Shown here piece by piece: positions 17,401 to 24,133 of a stretch of DNA of 49,690 nucleotides; positions within the stretch are counted from its first letter, which is position 1; every line of letters starts with the position of its first letter. The stretch is taken from positions 1 through 49,690 of the forward strand of contig JAFGEP010000061.1 in NCBI GenBank assembly GCA_016931535.1, written 5' to 3'. Position numbers and translations under genes: made by a program. This DNA comes from Bradymonadales bacterium (GTDB lineage Bacteria; Myxococcota_A; Bradymonadia; JAFGEP01). The notes under the pieces are model-generated. The model worked only from the letters and a program-made list of their open reading frames with translations, was not told the origin of the DNA and did no database searches.

Positions 17401-18325
17401 TCTGACCGTCTTCGTCAAGCAGGACCTCGACTCCGAGGTCCAAGAATCGGCGTCTGGCGATCTCCAGGGCGTTGGCCGCCTGCCCAGGGGAGATACCCAG
17501 CTTCTTCTGCTCTGTTCGCAGGCGGGCGAGCTTCGATTCGCCGCCGTCGTGGTAGGGGAGCAGGCGGATCGAGGGCCGGCCCAGATCCACGAGAAGCCGA
17601 GCCAGCGGCTCGATGGAGGCCTGGCTGTCGTTGTAGCCGGGAACGACCGGCATGCGGAACAGGACATCGGCGCCGGTGGCCAGCAGCCGCCGGGCGTTCT
17701 TCACGATCGATTCGGCCCCCATGCCGGTCAGCTCGATGTGCCAGGCGACGTTGCCGGTCTTGAGATCGAAGTAGAACAGGTCGGTATGGGGCAGCACCTG
17801 CTCGAAGGCGTTCCAGGGAACGGCCCCACCGGTCTCGATGGCGGTGTGCAAGCCCTCCTCGTGGCAATGGGCCAGGATCCGGGCCGCAGCGGCCGGCTGG
17901 CACAACGGCTCTCCACCCGACAGCGTCACGCCGCCGCCAGTGGCCCGATAGAACTCCCGGTCGCGCAGCAGCCGCTGGACAACCTGGTCGGTCGGTTCCT
18001 GCCATCCGATCTTGCGCAGGGCCTCGTGGGGGCAGACTTCCGCACATCGCCCGCAGGCGTCGCAGCGGCTCCAGTCGATGCGGACTGGACCCTCCTGTAT
18101 GGCATCGTTGGGACAGACCTGGGCGCAGCGCAGGCAGCCGGCACATCGGTCGGCGTAGAAGGCCATCTCGGGCTTTGCGGTCAGCGACTCGGGGTTCTGG
18201 CACCAGGCGCAGCGCAGCGGACACCCTTTGAAGAAGGCGACCGTCCTGATGCCGGGACCGTCATGCACACAGAAGCGCTGGACATCAAAGAGCAACGCGG
18301 GTGAAATCGATTGGGGTAGGGTCAT
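14420..18325 (-). CDS. Glycyl radical activase fused to glycyl radical enzyme
   Basis: One 1301-residue frame with two complete proteins. Residues ~8-310 are a radical-SAM activase: GCPLRCAWC holds the SAM cluster (C35, C39, C42), followed by two ferredoxin clusters (C61/64/67/71, C88/91/94/98) and LSGGEP (about 136-141), the layout of non-PFL activases. Residues ~312-440 are a Gly/Gln/Pro/Glu-rich linker. From ~441 (RVWRLRQAVNDSVPAICIQR) the glycyl radical enzyme is full length, with the thiyl cysteine in GCVEP (C951, E953) and the radical glycine in RVSGYSAYF (G1277), 24 residues from the end. A ~90-residue charged insert lies at about 660-752. The substrate is not predictable from these motifs. 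The start is ATG 18325; it lies 7 bases after the nucleotidyltransferase stop. Separate translation of the second half from an internal GTG cannot be excluded. Confidence 0.88.
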   Translation of the reverse strand: MTLPQSISPALLFDVQRFCVHDGPGIRTVAFFKGCPLRCAWCQNPESLTAKPEMAFYADRCAGCLRCAQVCPNDAIQEGPVRIDWSRCDACGRCAEVCPHEALRKIGWQEPTDQVVQRLLRDREFYRATGGGVTLSGGEPLCQPAAAARILAHCHEEGLHTAIETGGAVPWNAFEQVLPHTDLFYFDLKTGNVAWHIELTGMGAESIVKNARRLLATGADVLFRMPVVPGYNDSQASIEPLARLLVDLGRPSIRLLPYHDGGESKLARLRTEQKKLGISPGQAANALEIARRRFLDLGVEVLLDEDGQTIRSRPFRSSCESGPGSTRAGAEDLPGVQPRPQEGPQRVGQQAPFQGSEAGGSEAKLQATATPVEARVEEATTWQTTPGDEAAGAFVRPQPSGQGAETVAEAGVPSGLAQSGEAVDEGSKRKTSPRPPGSAFSSRVWRLRQAVNDSVPAICIQRARLVTQYFRTRRNHKKPMVLQKAEALRHVLRNRSAAIYPDELLVGCFSTHRVGGSVFPELHGVAVMEDLLSFQRRGLNPLKIHKKDALELATRVMPFWLHRFLSLKAFPRIRALRFVAEQLKGERYLINETGGISHFVPDYPRLLALGTTGIAEEARRLSQLTEDEGKKEFYQAVEIACAALEELADGYVTEALRQIEQVGGVQGEVSRRDRERGAGARPQEQKRSGGRETVAKHQVSERSGGWEQGVPRERGPEQSLDRDGEPGDGMAESGDRLNQEAGWIDKDETSGNRKRELEQIVEVCRRIPRFPARTLREAFQTILFAQIALNMESLDNSVSPGRLDQVLFPYYRADLDAGRIDEQAARELVGCYTVKMSEIIPVFSKRITRFHGGLFNGQVVVVGGQDAQGNDATNDLTWFFLDAMDELRMRQPNYHARIHAHSPPAYLERIGGMLRDGSVAPSLMNDDIVVPMLEARGMTLEHARDYSPVGCVEPVSCCRTFGSTDAALTNLALCLEWALGLKKGGAQNGPIEHCTSTDQLVDRLRVQVELLVDRLIEDLAAIERANARYHPTPLTSMLLDGCLESGTDASSGGTLYNASGVQGIGVADVADSLAAIDQVVFKQGRCDLATLIEACRRDYKGFEHIRGYLLSAPKYGNDNPTADRYVDLVLRLFSDTLARHVNTRGGPYLAGFYSVTGHVAFGETTGALPSGRLASQPLASGLSPANGQERLGPTASLSSTAGLHLADCARNGSNVNLKLDPTSLSGSAGIGALAGLVRGYFAKGGMQVQMNILDPATLIEARDHPGKHPWLLVRVSGYSAYFDDLSPATKQEIIDRTLHSA

Positions 18326-18332
18326 CGATCCA

Positions 18333-18779
18333 TCATTCCTGGTCGGATTCGAGGAGATCGGCGTCGAGCAGGTCCTTGGGTCGACCGCTTGCCCGCTTGT
18401 TGGCAATGAGATCCTGCCTGCCCAGGCAAGGGATGACCAGATCTCCGATCTGCACGAGCAGTCGATTGGGAATGGCATCCTCGAACTCGACGCCGGCGAT
18501 GGCAGTCAGGATGTCGATTCTGCAGGGTGGCAGCCCGATCTGGAATGCCACACCCGGTGTTTGCAGATCTTGGCTGGTGAGGTCTAACAGCGGCGCGCCG
18601 AAAGATTCCAGGGCTCGCATTACCTTGACTGCATTGTCGGGATGGGGTCGTATCCAGATGTCCAGGTCCCCGGTCGCTCTGGGAAAGCCATGGGCCGCCA
18701 GGGCATGGGCACCCACCACGAGGAACTCAGCCTCGGCCTCGCACAGTGCGGACAACATGTCGACAAAGTCGCGGTTCAT
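18333..18779 (-). CDS. Small nucleotidyltransferase (DUF6036/AbiEii-like)
   Basis: A 148-residue protein from ATG 18779 (MNRDFVDMLSALCEAEAEFL) with GAGAGG directly upstream. The signature LVVGAHALAAHGFPRATGDL followed by DIWI gives the nucleotidyltransferase GG-like turn (here GA) and Asp pair R-x-T-x-D-x-D. The C-terminal half has CLGRQDLIANKRASGRPKDL, typical of DUF6036/MNT-like proteins, where R-x-K-D-L-x-D is conserved. It overlaps the 3' end of the upstream small gene by 53 bases and ends 7 bases before the glycyl radical fusion gene, so the three may share one transcript. Likely part of a two-gene toxin-antitoxin-like pair. Confidence 0.8.
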   Translation of the reverse strand: MNRDFVDMLSALCEAEAEFLVVGAHALAAHGFPRATGDLDIWIRPHPDNAVKVMRALESFGAPLLDLTSQDLQTPGVAFQIGLPPCRIDILTAIAGVEFEDAIPNRLLVQIGDLVIPCLGRQDLIANKRASGRPKDLLDADLLESDQE

Positions 18780-18969
18780 CCTCTCTACCCGTCTTGAACA
18801 TCCAGGCCTGCAGGGTGAGCTGCCAGACCATGGACATGCGCTCACCCGGAGTCAGGTGCCGCACATCGTCAAAGGTGCTGACTTCCTCCCGGTTTCGGAC
18901 GATCCGGGTCAGGTAACGAGAACGATCGAGCACAGCCATGGTCTCCTCGACAACACCAGCCATCGTCAT
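18727..18969 (-). CDS. Small partner protein of the nucleotidyltransferase
   Basis: An 80-residue protein whose 3' end overlaps the nucleotidyltransferase gene in another frame. It resembles the short proteins that precede such nucleotidyltransferases: a beta start (YLTRIVRNREEVSTFDD), then LTPGERMSMVWQLTLQAWMF, and an Arg-rich tail with REDEPRLCRHV close to the usual ..RLQR(S/V). In these pairs one protein is thought to control the other, but the mechanism is not settled. The start may be ATG 18969, 18963 or 18939; a TAGAAT hexamer overlaps the first of these. Confidence 0.65.
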   Translation of the reverse strand: MTMAGVVEETMAVLDRSRYLTRIVRNREEVSTFDDVRHLTPGERMSMVWQLTLQAWMFKTGREDEPRLCRHVVRTVRGRG

Positions 18970-19079
18970 TCTACTGCAGAACCGCTGGCGAGCGGAACGG
19001 TATCCGCCTGATCAGACCGAGACGCAATCGGGCACAGCGCCCTGCCACGAAAACGGCGAGGGGAAAAGAGAGGCGCCGC

Positions 19080-19517
19080 TCACACCGGCAGGTCCGGGCC
19101 GCCGCCAGGAGCCAACACGCCCAGGGCGTCGAGAATCCGCCGGTCAACGCTCAGCATGGTGAGATTCTCGAAGTGCTTCGAGGCGAACAGGAAGGTGGCC
19201 AGGTGTAGGGCATCGAGCGTGCGCAGATTGGCCAGCGGTGCGACCTCGCTCGCCTTGGCGCAGATCTCTGGCGTAAGCTCGAACAGATGGCATCTCGACC
19301 ACAGCGCCGCGAGCTGGCGTGATGCCGAAGCCAGCTCGGCTTCCGAGAACCGCCCCCAAAGGCGCGCCCGCAGCACCGCCCTTGCCGACTCGACCAGGGA
19401 CAATCGCGAGCTGATCAGGATGTCGGCGCTGGAGAGCACCGCCCCGAGCTCCGGAGAGAGTCCCGACTCGAAGATCGCGCGCAGTACCGCCGAAGTCTCG
19501 ATGTAGACCACCTTCAC
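19080..19517 (-). CDS. PIN-domain toxin (VapC-like)
   Basis: A 145-residue protein; start GTG 19517 with AGGAAG six bases upstream, 10 bases after the antitoxin stop. PIN features: VVYIETSAVLR at the N-terminus (Glu replacing the common first Asp), LVESARAVLRARL with the second acidic residue, LRTLDALHLATFL with the third, and a final LSVDRRILDALG. PIN toxins are Mg-dependent ribonucleases that often cut tRNA or rRNA and are neutralised by the cognate antitoxin, here a Phd/YefM-type protein encoded just upstream. Intact by motif. Confidence 0.87.
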   Translation of the reverse strand: MKVVYIETSAVLRAIFESGLSPELGAVLSSADILISSRLSLVESARAVLRARLWGRFSEAELASASRQLAALWSRCHLFELTPEICAKASEVAPLANLRTLDALHLATFLFASKHFENLTMLSVDRRILDALGVLAPGGGPDLPV

Positions 19518-19527
19518 CAGGAACTTC

Positions 19528-19830
19528 CTAACCGGTATCTTCCCGCAGCTCGTCAAGGAGCTTCTGTGCAGCGCCCCACTCCAAACCAAGCCCACGAGGT
19601 GACCAGCTCCAATCGCCCTTCCGCTGGGCAGGCATGGAAAGCACACACGCATCCGCCAGATCCTGGAGAAGGACGTCCGGATCGTCGGCAGCCAGGCCGT
19701 GTCGCCGAGCGGGACGGATCTCCGCCACCACCTCGTCCCTGTCGGTGACCAGAATGACCTCGCCCGCCCGTGCCATACGGATGTACTCGGACAGTTGCGC
19801 CTTGAGCTTCTTGATGCCGACCGCTTTCAT
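19528..19830 (-). CDS. Phd/YefM-type antitoxin
   Basis: A 100-residue protein starting MKAVGIKKLKAQLSEYIRMA, then EVILVTDRDEVVAEIRPARR: the classic Phd/YefM DNA-binding fold. The C-terminal ~45 residues (WSWSPRGLGLEWGAAQKLLD) are the expected toxin-binding tail. It precedes the PIN toxin gene by 10 bases. The frame is open to 19869, but the earlier ATG lies within the predicted promoter. The predicted -10 leaves no room for a leader, so the mRNA is probably leaderless (see promoter). Confidence 0.87.
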   Translation of the reverse strand: MKAVGIKKLKAQLSEYIRMARAGEVILVTDRDEVVAEIRPARRHGLAADDPDVLLQDLADACVLSMPAQRKGDWSWSPRGLGLEWGAAQKLLDELREDTG

Positions 19831-19865
19831 GGTTCCATTGTAGTCACTGGTGGTCACCGGGTCAA
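19830..19865 (-). promoter_or_regulatory. Promoter of the Phd/PIN operon, likely leaderless
   Basis: On the minus strand TTGACC (19865-19860), exactly 17 bases, then TACAAT (19842-19837). Transcription would start near 19830-19831, which is the A of the antitoxin ATG. Between the two boxes GTGAC occurs twice, 10 bases apart, in GTGACCACCAGTGAC; this is a plausible antitoxin operator. Confidence 0.6.
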
Positions 19866-19909
19866 ACACTCGAACACTGGCAAGCTGGTGGCGGACACCG
19901 CGCGTGTAC

Positions 19910-19915
19910 TATACT
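19910..19915 (+). promoter_or_regulatory. Possible -10 box for the mntA-hepT operon
   Basis: TATACT lies 30 bases before the MntA start codon in the divergent gap. No good -35 is seen at 16-18 bases; only the -10 resembles consensus. Confidence 0.3.
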
Positions 19916-19945
19916 GCACCGCAAGCTTATGATGGAGCTCAGCCC

Positions 19946-20251
19946 ATGAAGCAGATCCTGCCCATCGACAGCGAGACTCTCGCCACCTTCTGCCAGAAGC
20001 ATCGCATTCGAAAGCTGTCTCTGTTTGGGTCGGTGCAAAAAGGCACGGCAGGGCCCAACAGCGACATCGATCTGCTGGTCGAGTTCGAACCGGGTGAGAA
20101 ACCGGGGCTGCTTCGCCTTGCGGCCATGGAGATCGAGCTGTCTGAGAGGCTTGGAGGGCGGCGTGTCGATTTGCGCACGGCCGAAGATCTCTCACGCTAT
20201 TTCCGCCAAGAGGTCATACGCACCGCAGAGGTACAGTATGCGCGAGGATGA
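19946..20251 (+). CDS. mntA: MNT-domain antitoxin (MntA-like nucleotidyltransferase)
   Basis: A 101-residue minimal nucleotidyltransferase from ATG 19946 (GGAG upstream). The core is LSLFGSVQKGTAGPNSDIDL followed by LVEF: GS motif at residues 28-29 and catalytic Asp pair D40/D42. The start of the following HEPN gene overlaps it by 14 bases. In MntA/HepT modules the MNT protein adds AMP groups to the HEPN toxin and thereby silences it. Complete by length and motif. The divergent neighbour is another toxin-antitoxin operon. Confidence 0.88.
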   Translation: MKQILPIDSETLATFCQKHRIRKLSLFGSVQKGTAGPNSDIDLLVEFEPGEKPGLLRLAAMEIELSERLGGRRVDLRTAEDLSRYFRQEVIRTAEVQYARG

Positions 20252-20585
20252 TCGCATTCGGGTCCAACACATGATCGAGGCCGCCCAGGAGGTTGCCCGT
20301 TTCATCGCGGGGCGTGAGCGGTCCGATCTGGACACCGATCGCATGTTGCTCTTCGCGGTGGTTCGGGCGATCGAAATTCTTGGCGAAGCGGCAAACCGAG
20401 TCACCGAGGAGACCCGAACGGGCGCCACCCAGATCCCCTGGAAGGCGATCGTCGGCATGCGCAATCGCATCGTCCACGCCTACTTCGACATCGACGGGGA
20501 CATCGTCTGGAAGGCAGCCGCAGAGGAGATTCCCGCACTGCTCGCGCTGCTTCGACGGCTCCACACACAGACCGAAACAGAGTGA
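20238..20585 (+). CDS. hepT: HEPN-domain toxin (HepT-like)
   Basis: A 115-residue all-helical protein starting at ATG 20238 inside the MNT gene. The HEPN RNase motif is present as R-x4-H at RNRIVH (R75-H80), followed by A and Y82, the R-x4-H-x-Y arrangement in which the Tyr is the AMPylation site. An ILGEAANRV block upstream is typical of HepT/DUF86. It is predicted to be an RNase (tRNA-cleaving in studied members) neutralised by MntA. Its TGA overlaps a GTG of the next, very long gene, so read-through coupling is possible. Confidence 0.88.
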   Translation: MREDDRIRVQHMIEAAQEVARFIAGRERSDLDTDRMLLFAVVRAIEILGEAANRVTEETRTGATQIPWKAIVGMRNRIVHAYFDIDGDIVWKAAAEEIPALLALLRRLHTQTETE

Positions 20586-20617
20586 ACACACCCATGAACC
20601 GTTGGAAAGAACAATCG

Positions 20618-23600
20618 ATGAAATCTCCCCCTCCCGCCATCCCACTGTCACCTGAACCCCGGGTCGTCTCGAAGAAACAGCGGCAGAGCCAGACCACACC
20701 TGTCCTGTCGGCCCGCCTCGCTCCGATCGCCCTTCTGCTAGCGATGGTCCTGGCGGGGGTCACCCTTTCCTCCGGCGCACAGGCCTTCACACCGATCCCG
20801 CCCTACCCGGCCGACGCGGTGGCGGTCGCCGACGTGGAGGACAACTTCGACCCGCTCCGGCAACAGATCGCGCAGTTCCAGAGCTCGGTGGGGGCGACCT
20901 ACCAGGTCCTGGTGGTCGCATTCTCCGATCGCCTCGATCGGGTGGGCCCCGATTACGGGGATGACACCAACGAGTACATCAACGCCGTGGTGGAGGCCTG
21001 GAGCCCGTCGGTGGACCCGGCCAAGGGCGTCATCATCGTGCTGTCCATCCAGAACCGCGACATCATCGTCCATCCCGGCTCGCGCTGGGCCGAGCTGGGG
21101 TTCGAGGGGCCGGCGGTGGTCCAGGTGATCGACGGGTCGGCCTTCGGCCCCAACGCCAGAGCGGGCAACTACAACGAGGCGATCATCCAGCTCATCCGAG
21201 CCGTCGATCGGGAGCTGGAGCGGCGAATACGGGCACGGCAAAACGAGGTCGCCCGGGAGGTGGCCGCCATCCCCAACCACCTGGCCGCCCTGGACGGGAT
21301 CGAACAGCGGCTCGCTCAGACCGAGTTCGACACGACCAGCTTCTATGAACAGCTGGAGGAGATCCGGACGACACTGGGGCTGGCCCAGTCCAATCTCCAG
21401 GAGCGAGACACCGAGACCGCCGGCTCTCTCCAGCTGCGTACGGCCCGTACGGCGCTCAGTGGATTGGATCGCGCCGTCAGTGAGATGGAGACCAGAGCCC
21501 GACAGGTCGTGGAAGGAGTTGAGCTGCTGGGAACCCTGCGAAACCGGAGGGCAGCGCTCCCGGCCTGGCTGGCGGAACACGGGCAGGATGCGGCACGCTA
21601 CCAGACCGAACTGGCCGAGGTCGACGCCATGCTGGAACGAGCGGGCGCGCTGGTCGGCGACATCAACGAGACCTACGCTGCCCAGAATGAGCTCAGCAAT
21701 GTTCGAAGCACGTTGGACATGATCGAGCTGAAAGCCTCCATGTGGCTCAAACAGCACAGATTCTGGACCCGGACGGTACCGCTGGTGGCCGGGATCATCG
21801 CGGCCATCCTGCTCCTTATCGGTTTTCTGGTTTTTCGCGGGGATCGCCGGCGCAAGAGACGGCGAGCGACGGAACGGCTGGAAGAGTGGGACGCCATGCT
21901 CTCCACCGCCAGCGAGCGGCTGGTGAACCTGGAGAACGAGCACACCCTGCTGTTGGGGCGGGCCGACATGGCCGAGCACTTCAGGGGGGCGACGCGAGAG
22001 CCGATCACCGAGCTGGCTCGCAAGGTGGACGCGCTGTTTCTGAGCTTCGAGGCGGCTTCGGGGCTGTCTCAAAAGGCAGGTCAACTGATCGAGGCGACGG
22101 GGCCGCTCACCAGGAAGGGGTTCGTGGAGGCGGACCGCCTGCTCACCGACCGGGAGGTGGTGGCGCGGACCGAAGATGTGAAGGAGCGGCAGCTGTTTTT
22201 ACCGGATGTCCGCGAGGTCCGCATGCCGGCACGGGAGCTGCTCCGATCGATGGATACGACCTATACCGAGGTGATCGAGCAGCTCAAGCAGCTGGAGGCC
22301 GAGGTCGCCAAGAGCTGGGGGGAGATGGAGCAGACCAGCGCGGAGCTGGTCGAGGCGACCGGCGCTCTGGAAGAGCTCCTGTCGGCGGGCGGCTTCGAGC
22401 TAGTGGTATACGAGGAGGCCGCAGAGAACCTGGCCCAGCGCCAAACCGTTCTCCAGGAGAAGAGCGGTGTCGACCCGCTGGGCTCGGCGGAGGAGGTGGG
22501 CCGGCTGAGAGCAGAGGTCAAGGGGTTGCGGGATCGATTGGCCAGGCTGCGGCAGCTGTCCTCGATGCTGGAGGAGCGGGTCAGCCCCCGGATCGGAGAG
22601 CTGGAGCAGCGGCTAAGCAACACCCGGAAGACCGAGGGTTTGCGTCTTGCCGAGCCGGGGTTCGAGCCCGATGCCATGCTGGATCGGGCCCAGGAGCTGG
22701 AGCTGTCGGCGGTTTCGGCGGTGGCCGAGGGTGAGGAGGTCAGAGCGCTCGAGAAGGCTCGGGAGGCAGCGACACTGCTCGACGAGCTCTCCGGATTGGT
22801 AGACGACACCCTGCGGTCGAGAGCGCAGTCGAGTCAGACGATCGCGGAGCTGAAGGAGCGGGGCAAGACCCTTCGCGCCGCGCTTCCCGAACGGCGCCAG
22901 CGGATCGCTCAGCTCCAGGAGGTCCACTACGACTCGGCGCTTCAACCTGCCCTGGACAACGCCCAACAGGCGGAGGAGGTGCTGGGTTTTGTGGACCAGA
23001 TCCTGGTAGACGCCCTGCAGGCCTGCGGAGACGGTGAGCAGCGATACCTGGCTGCCGCCGAGCTCATCCGGCGGGCGACTACCCATCTGGACGAGGTGGA
23101 CGCCCTGTACCAGGAGATCGAGACCAAGGCCGAGTTCTTGGCCGAATGCCGGCGGCAGGCGGAGGCGGCGGTGGCGCGGGTCAAGGTGGTGCTGTCCCGG
23201 ATCCGTGCAGAGCTGGCTTCGGATGTCCCCTTTGCCCAGGCTTCCACCAAAGAGCTCGAGGGAAAAGCATCCGGCAAGCTGGAGCGTCTCCAACAGGTCA
23301 TGGTCGCCACGCGCATCGACTGGCGAGCGGCCTCGAAGCGGGCAGAGCGGCTGGAGAAGATGGTGTCCGACCTGTCGGACATCGTGAAAGCGGAGCGGAA
23401 GGCTTACACCCACGCCACCGAGCTGCAGACCGAGCTGGAGAGAAAGCGCAAGGCGGTCCAGGCGCTGCTCGACTCCTCGGAGGTCGACCGGCCGGCCGCC
23501 AACGAACGGTTCCAGACCGCCGTAGAGACCATGAAAAACGCCCAGAAGCTGAGCAAGCGTGAAGAGGTGGACTGGGTCCAGGTGCTGGGTATCCTGCATA

Positions 23601-24112
23601 CGGCCGACACCATGCTCGACGAGAGCGAGAAGCTGGCGGAAGAAGATGCCAGGCTGGACAGGTCGGCCCGGCAGGGCATCGCTGAAGCCGAGTCGGCCAT
23701 CCGTGATTCCGATCGGGCATACGGCCACGGTATCAGCGCCGACCTCGGCACCAGCCGTCAGATCCTGGCCGCCGCTGCCGGCCTGCTGCTGCAGAGGAAG
23801 TACGAAGAGGCCCTGTCCCAGGCAACCAAAGCCAGGACCAACGCCATCACGCAAAAGCAGAAGGCGGAGTCCAGGGTGGCCCAGCGCCAGCTGGAGCAGA
23901 TCTCCTCCGCTCCCCGCTCCTCCTCCTGGGGCAGCAGCAGCCGATCCAGCTCCAGCTCTAGCTCCAGCTCCTCCTGGGGCAGCAGCCGATCCAGCTCCAG
24001 CTCCTCCTGGGGCAGCAGCAGTTCCAGCTCCAGCTCCAGCGGGAGGTCCTCCTATGGCTCCTCCTCGGGCCGCTCCAGCTTTTCGAGCTCCTCGGGCCGC
24101 AGCAAGTGGTGA
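20618..24112 (+). CDS. TPM-domain membrane protein with giant coiled coil
   Basis: A ~1164-residue protein; ATG 20618 has GGAAAG eight bases upstream, but ATG 20594 and GTG 20582 are also in frame. After a long N-terminal region comes a signal-like core (APIALLLAMVLAGVTLSSGA). Residues ~65-190 resemble the TPM (repair/phosphatase-like) domain: TYQVLVVAFSDRL, GVIIVLSIQNRDIIVHPGSR. A helical part follows, then one membrane helix (about 382-407, VPLVAGIIAAILLLIGFLVF) with a basic stop (RGDRRRKRRR), and ~690 residues of coiled coil. The last ~65 residues are Ser-rich with GSS/SWGSS units. TPM proteins with Ser/Gly tails (YgcG type) are usually under 350 residues, so this size is unusual. Topology suggests an exported TPM domain and a cytosolic coiled coil. 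Confidence 0.85.
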   Translation: MKSPPPAIPLSPEPRVVSKKQRQSQTTPVLSARLAPIALLLAMVLAGVTLSSGAQAFTPIPPYPADAVAVADVEDNFDPLRQQIAQFQSSVGATYQVLVVAFSDRLDRVGPDYGDDTNEYINAVVEAWSPSVDPAKGVIIVLSIQNRDIIVHPGSRWAELGFEGPAVVQVIDGSAFGPNARAGNYNEAIIQLIRAVDRELERRIRARQNEVAREVAAIPNHLAALDGIEQRLAQTEFDTTSFYEQLEEIRTTLGLAQSNLQERDTETAGSLQLRTARTALSGLDRAVSEMETRARQVVEGVELLGTLRNRRAALPAWLAEHGQDAARYQTELAEVDAMLERAGALVGDINETYAAQNELSNVRSTLDMIELKASMWLKQHRFWTRTVPLVAGIIAAILLLIGFLVFRGDRRRKRRRATERLEEWDAMLSTASERLVNLENEHTLLLGRADMAEHFRGATREPITELARKVDALFLSFEAASGLSQKAGQLIEATGPLTRKGFVEADRLLTDREVVARTEDVKERQLFLPDVREVRMPARELLRSMDTTYTEVIEQLKQLEAEVAKSWGEMEQTSAELVEATGALEELLSAGGFELVVYEEAAENLAQRQTVLQEKSGVDPLGSAEEVGRLRAEVKGLRDRLARLRQLSSMLEERVSPRIGELEQRLSNTRKTEGLRLAEPGFEPDAMLDRAQELELSAVSAVAEGEEVRALEKAREAATLLDELSGLVDDTLRSRAQSSQTIAELKERGKTLRAALPERRQRIAQLQEVHYDSALQPALDNAQQAEEVLGFVDQILVDALQACGDGEQRYLAAAELIRRATTHLDEVDALYQEIETKAEFLAECRRQAEAAVARVKVVLSRIRAELASDVPFAQASTKELEGKASGKLERLQQVMVATRIDWRAASKRAERLEKMVSDLSDIVKAERKAYTHATELQTELERKRKAVQALLDSSEVDRPAANERFQTAVETMKNAQKLSKREEVDWVQVLGILHTADTMLDESEKLAEEDARLDRSARQGIAEAESAIRDSDRAYGHGISADLGTSRQILAAAAGLLLQRKYEEALSQATKARTNAITQKQKAESRVAQRQLEQISSAPRSSSWGSSSRSSSSSSSSSSWGSSRSSSSSSWGSSSSSSSSSGRSSYGSSSGRSSFSSSSGRSKW
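23917..24104 (+). repeat. Low-complexity Ser-codon repeat at gene 3' end
   Basis: In-frame repetition of TCCTCCTGGGGCAGCAGC and AGCTCCAGCTCC blocks encodes the Ser-rich tail. Three near-identical copies of the SSSWGSS-coding block are visible. This kind of array expands or contracts by slippage. Confidence 0.7.
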
Positions 24113-24114
24113 CA

Positions 24115-24132
24115 GGCGGGGGGAAGCCCGCC
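24115..24132. terminator. GC hairpin between convergent genes
   Basis: GGCGGG (24115-24120) pairs perfectly with CCCGCC (24127-24132) around GGGAAG, filling the 21-base gap between the stops of the TPM and K+ channel genes. It would act in both directions; there is no T-run. Confidence 0.4.
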
Positions 24133-24133
24133 C

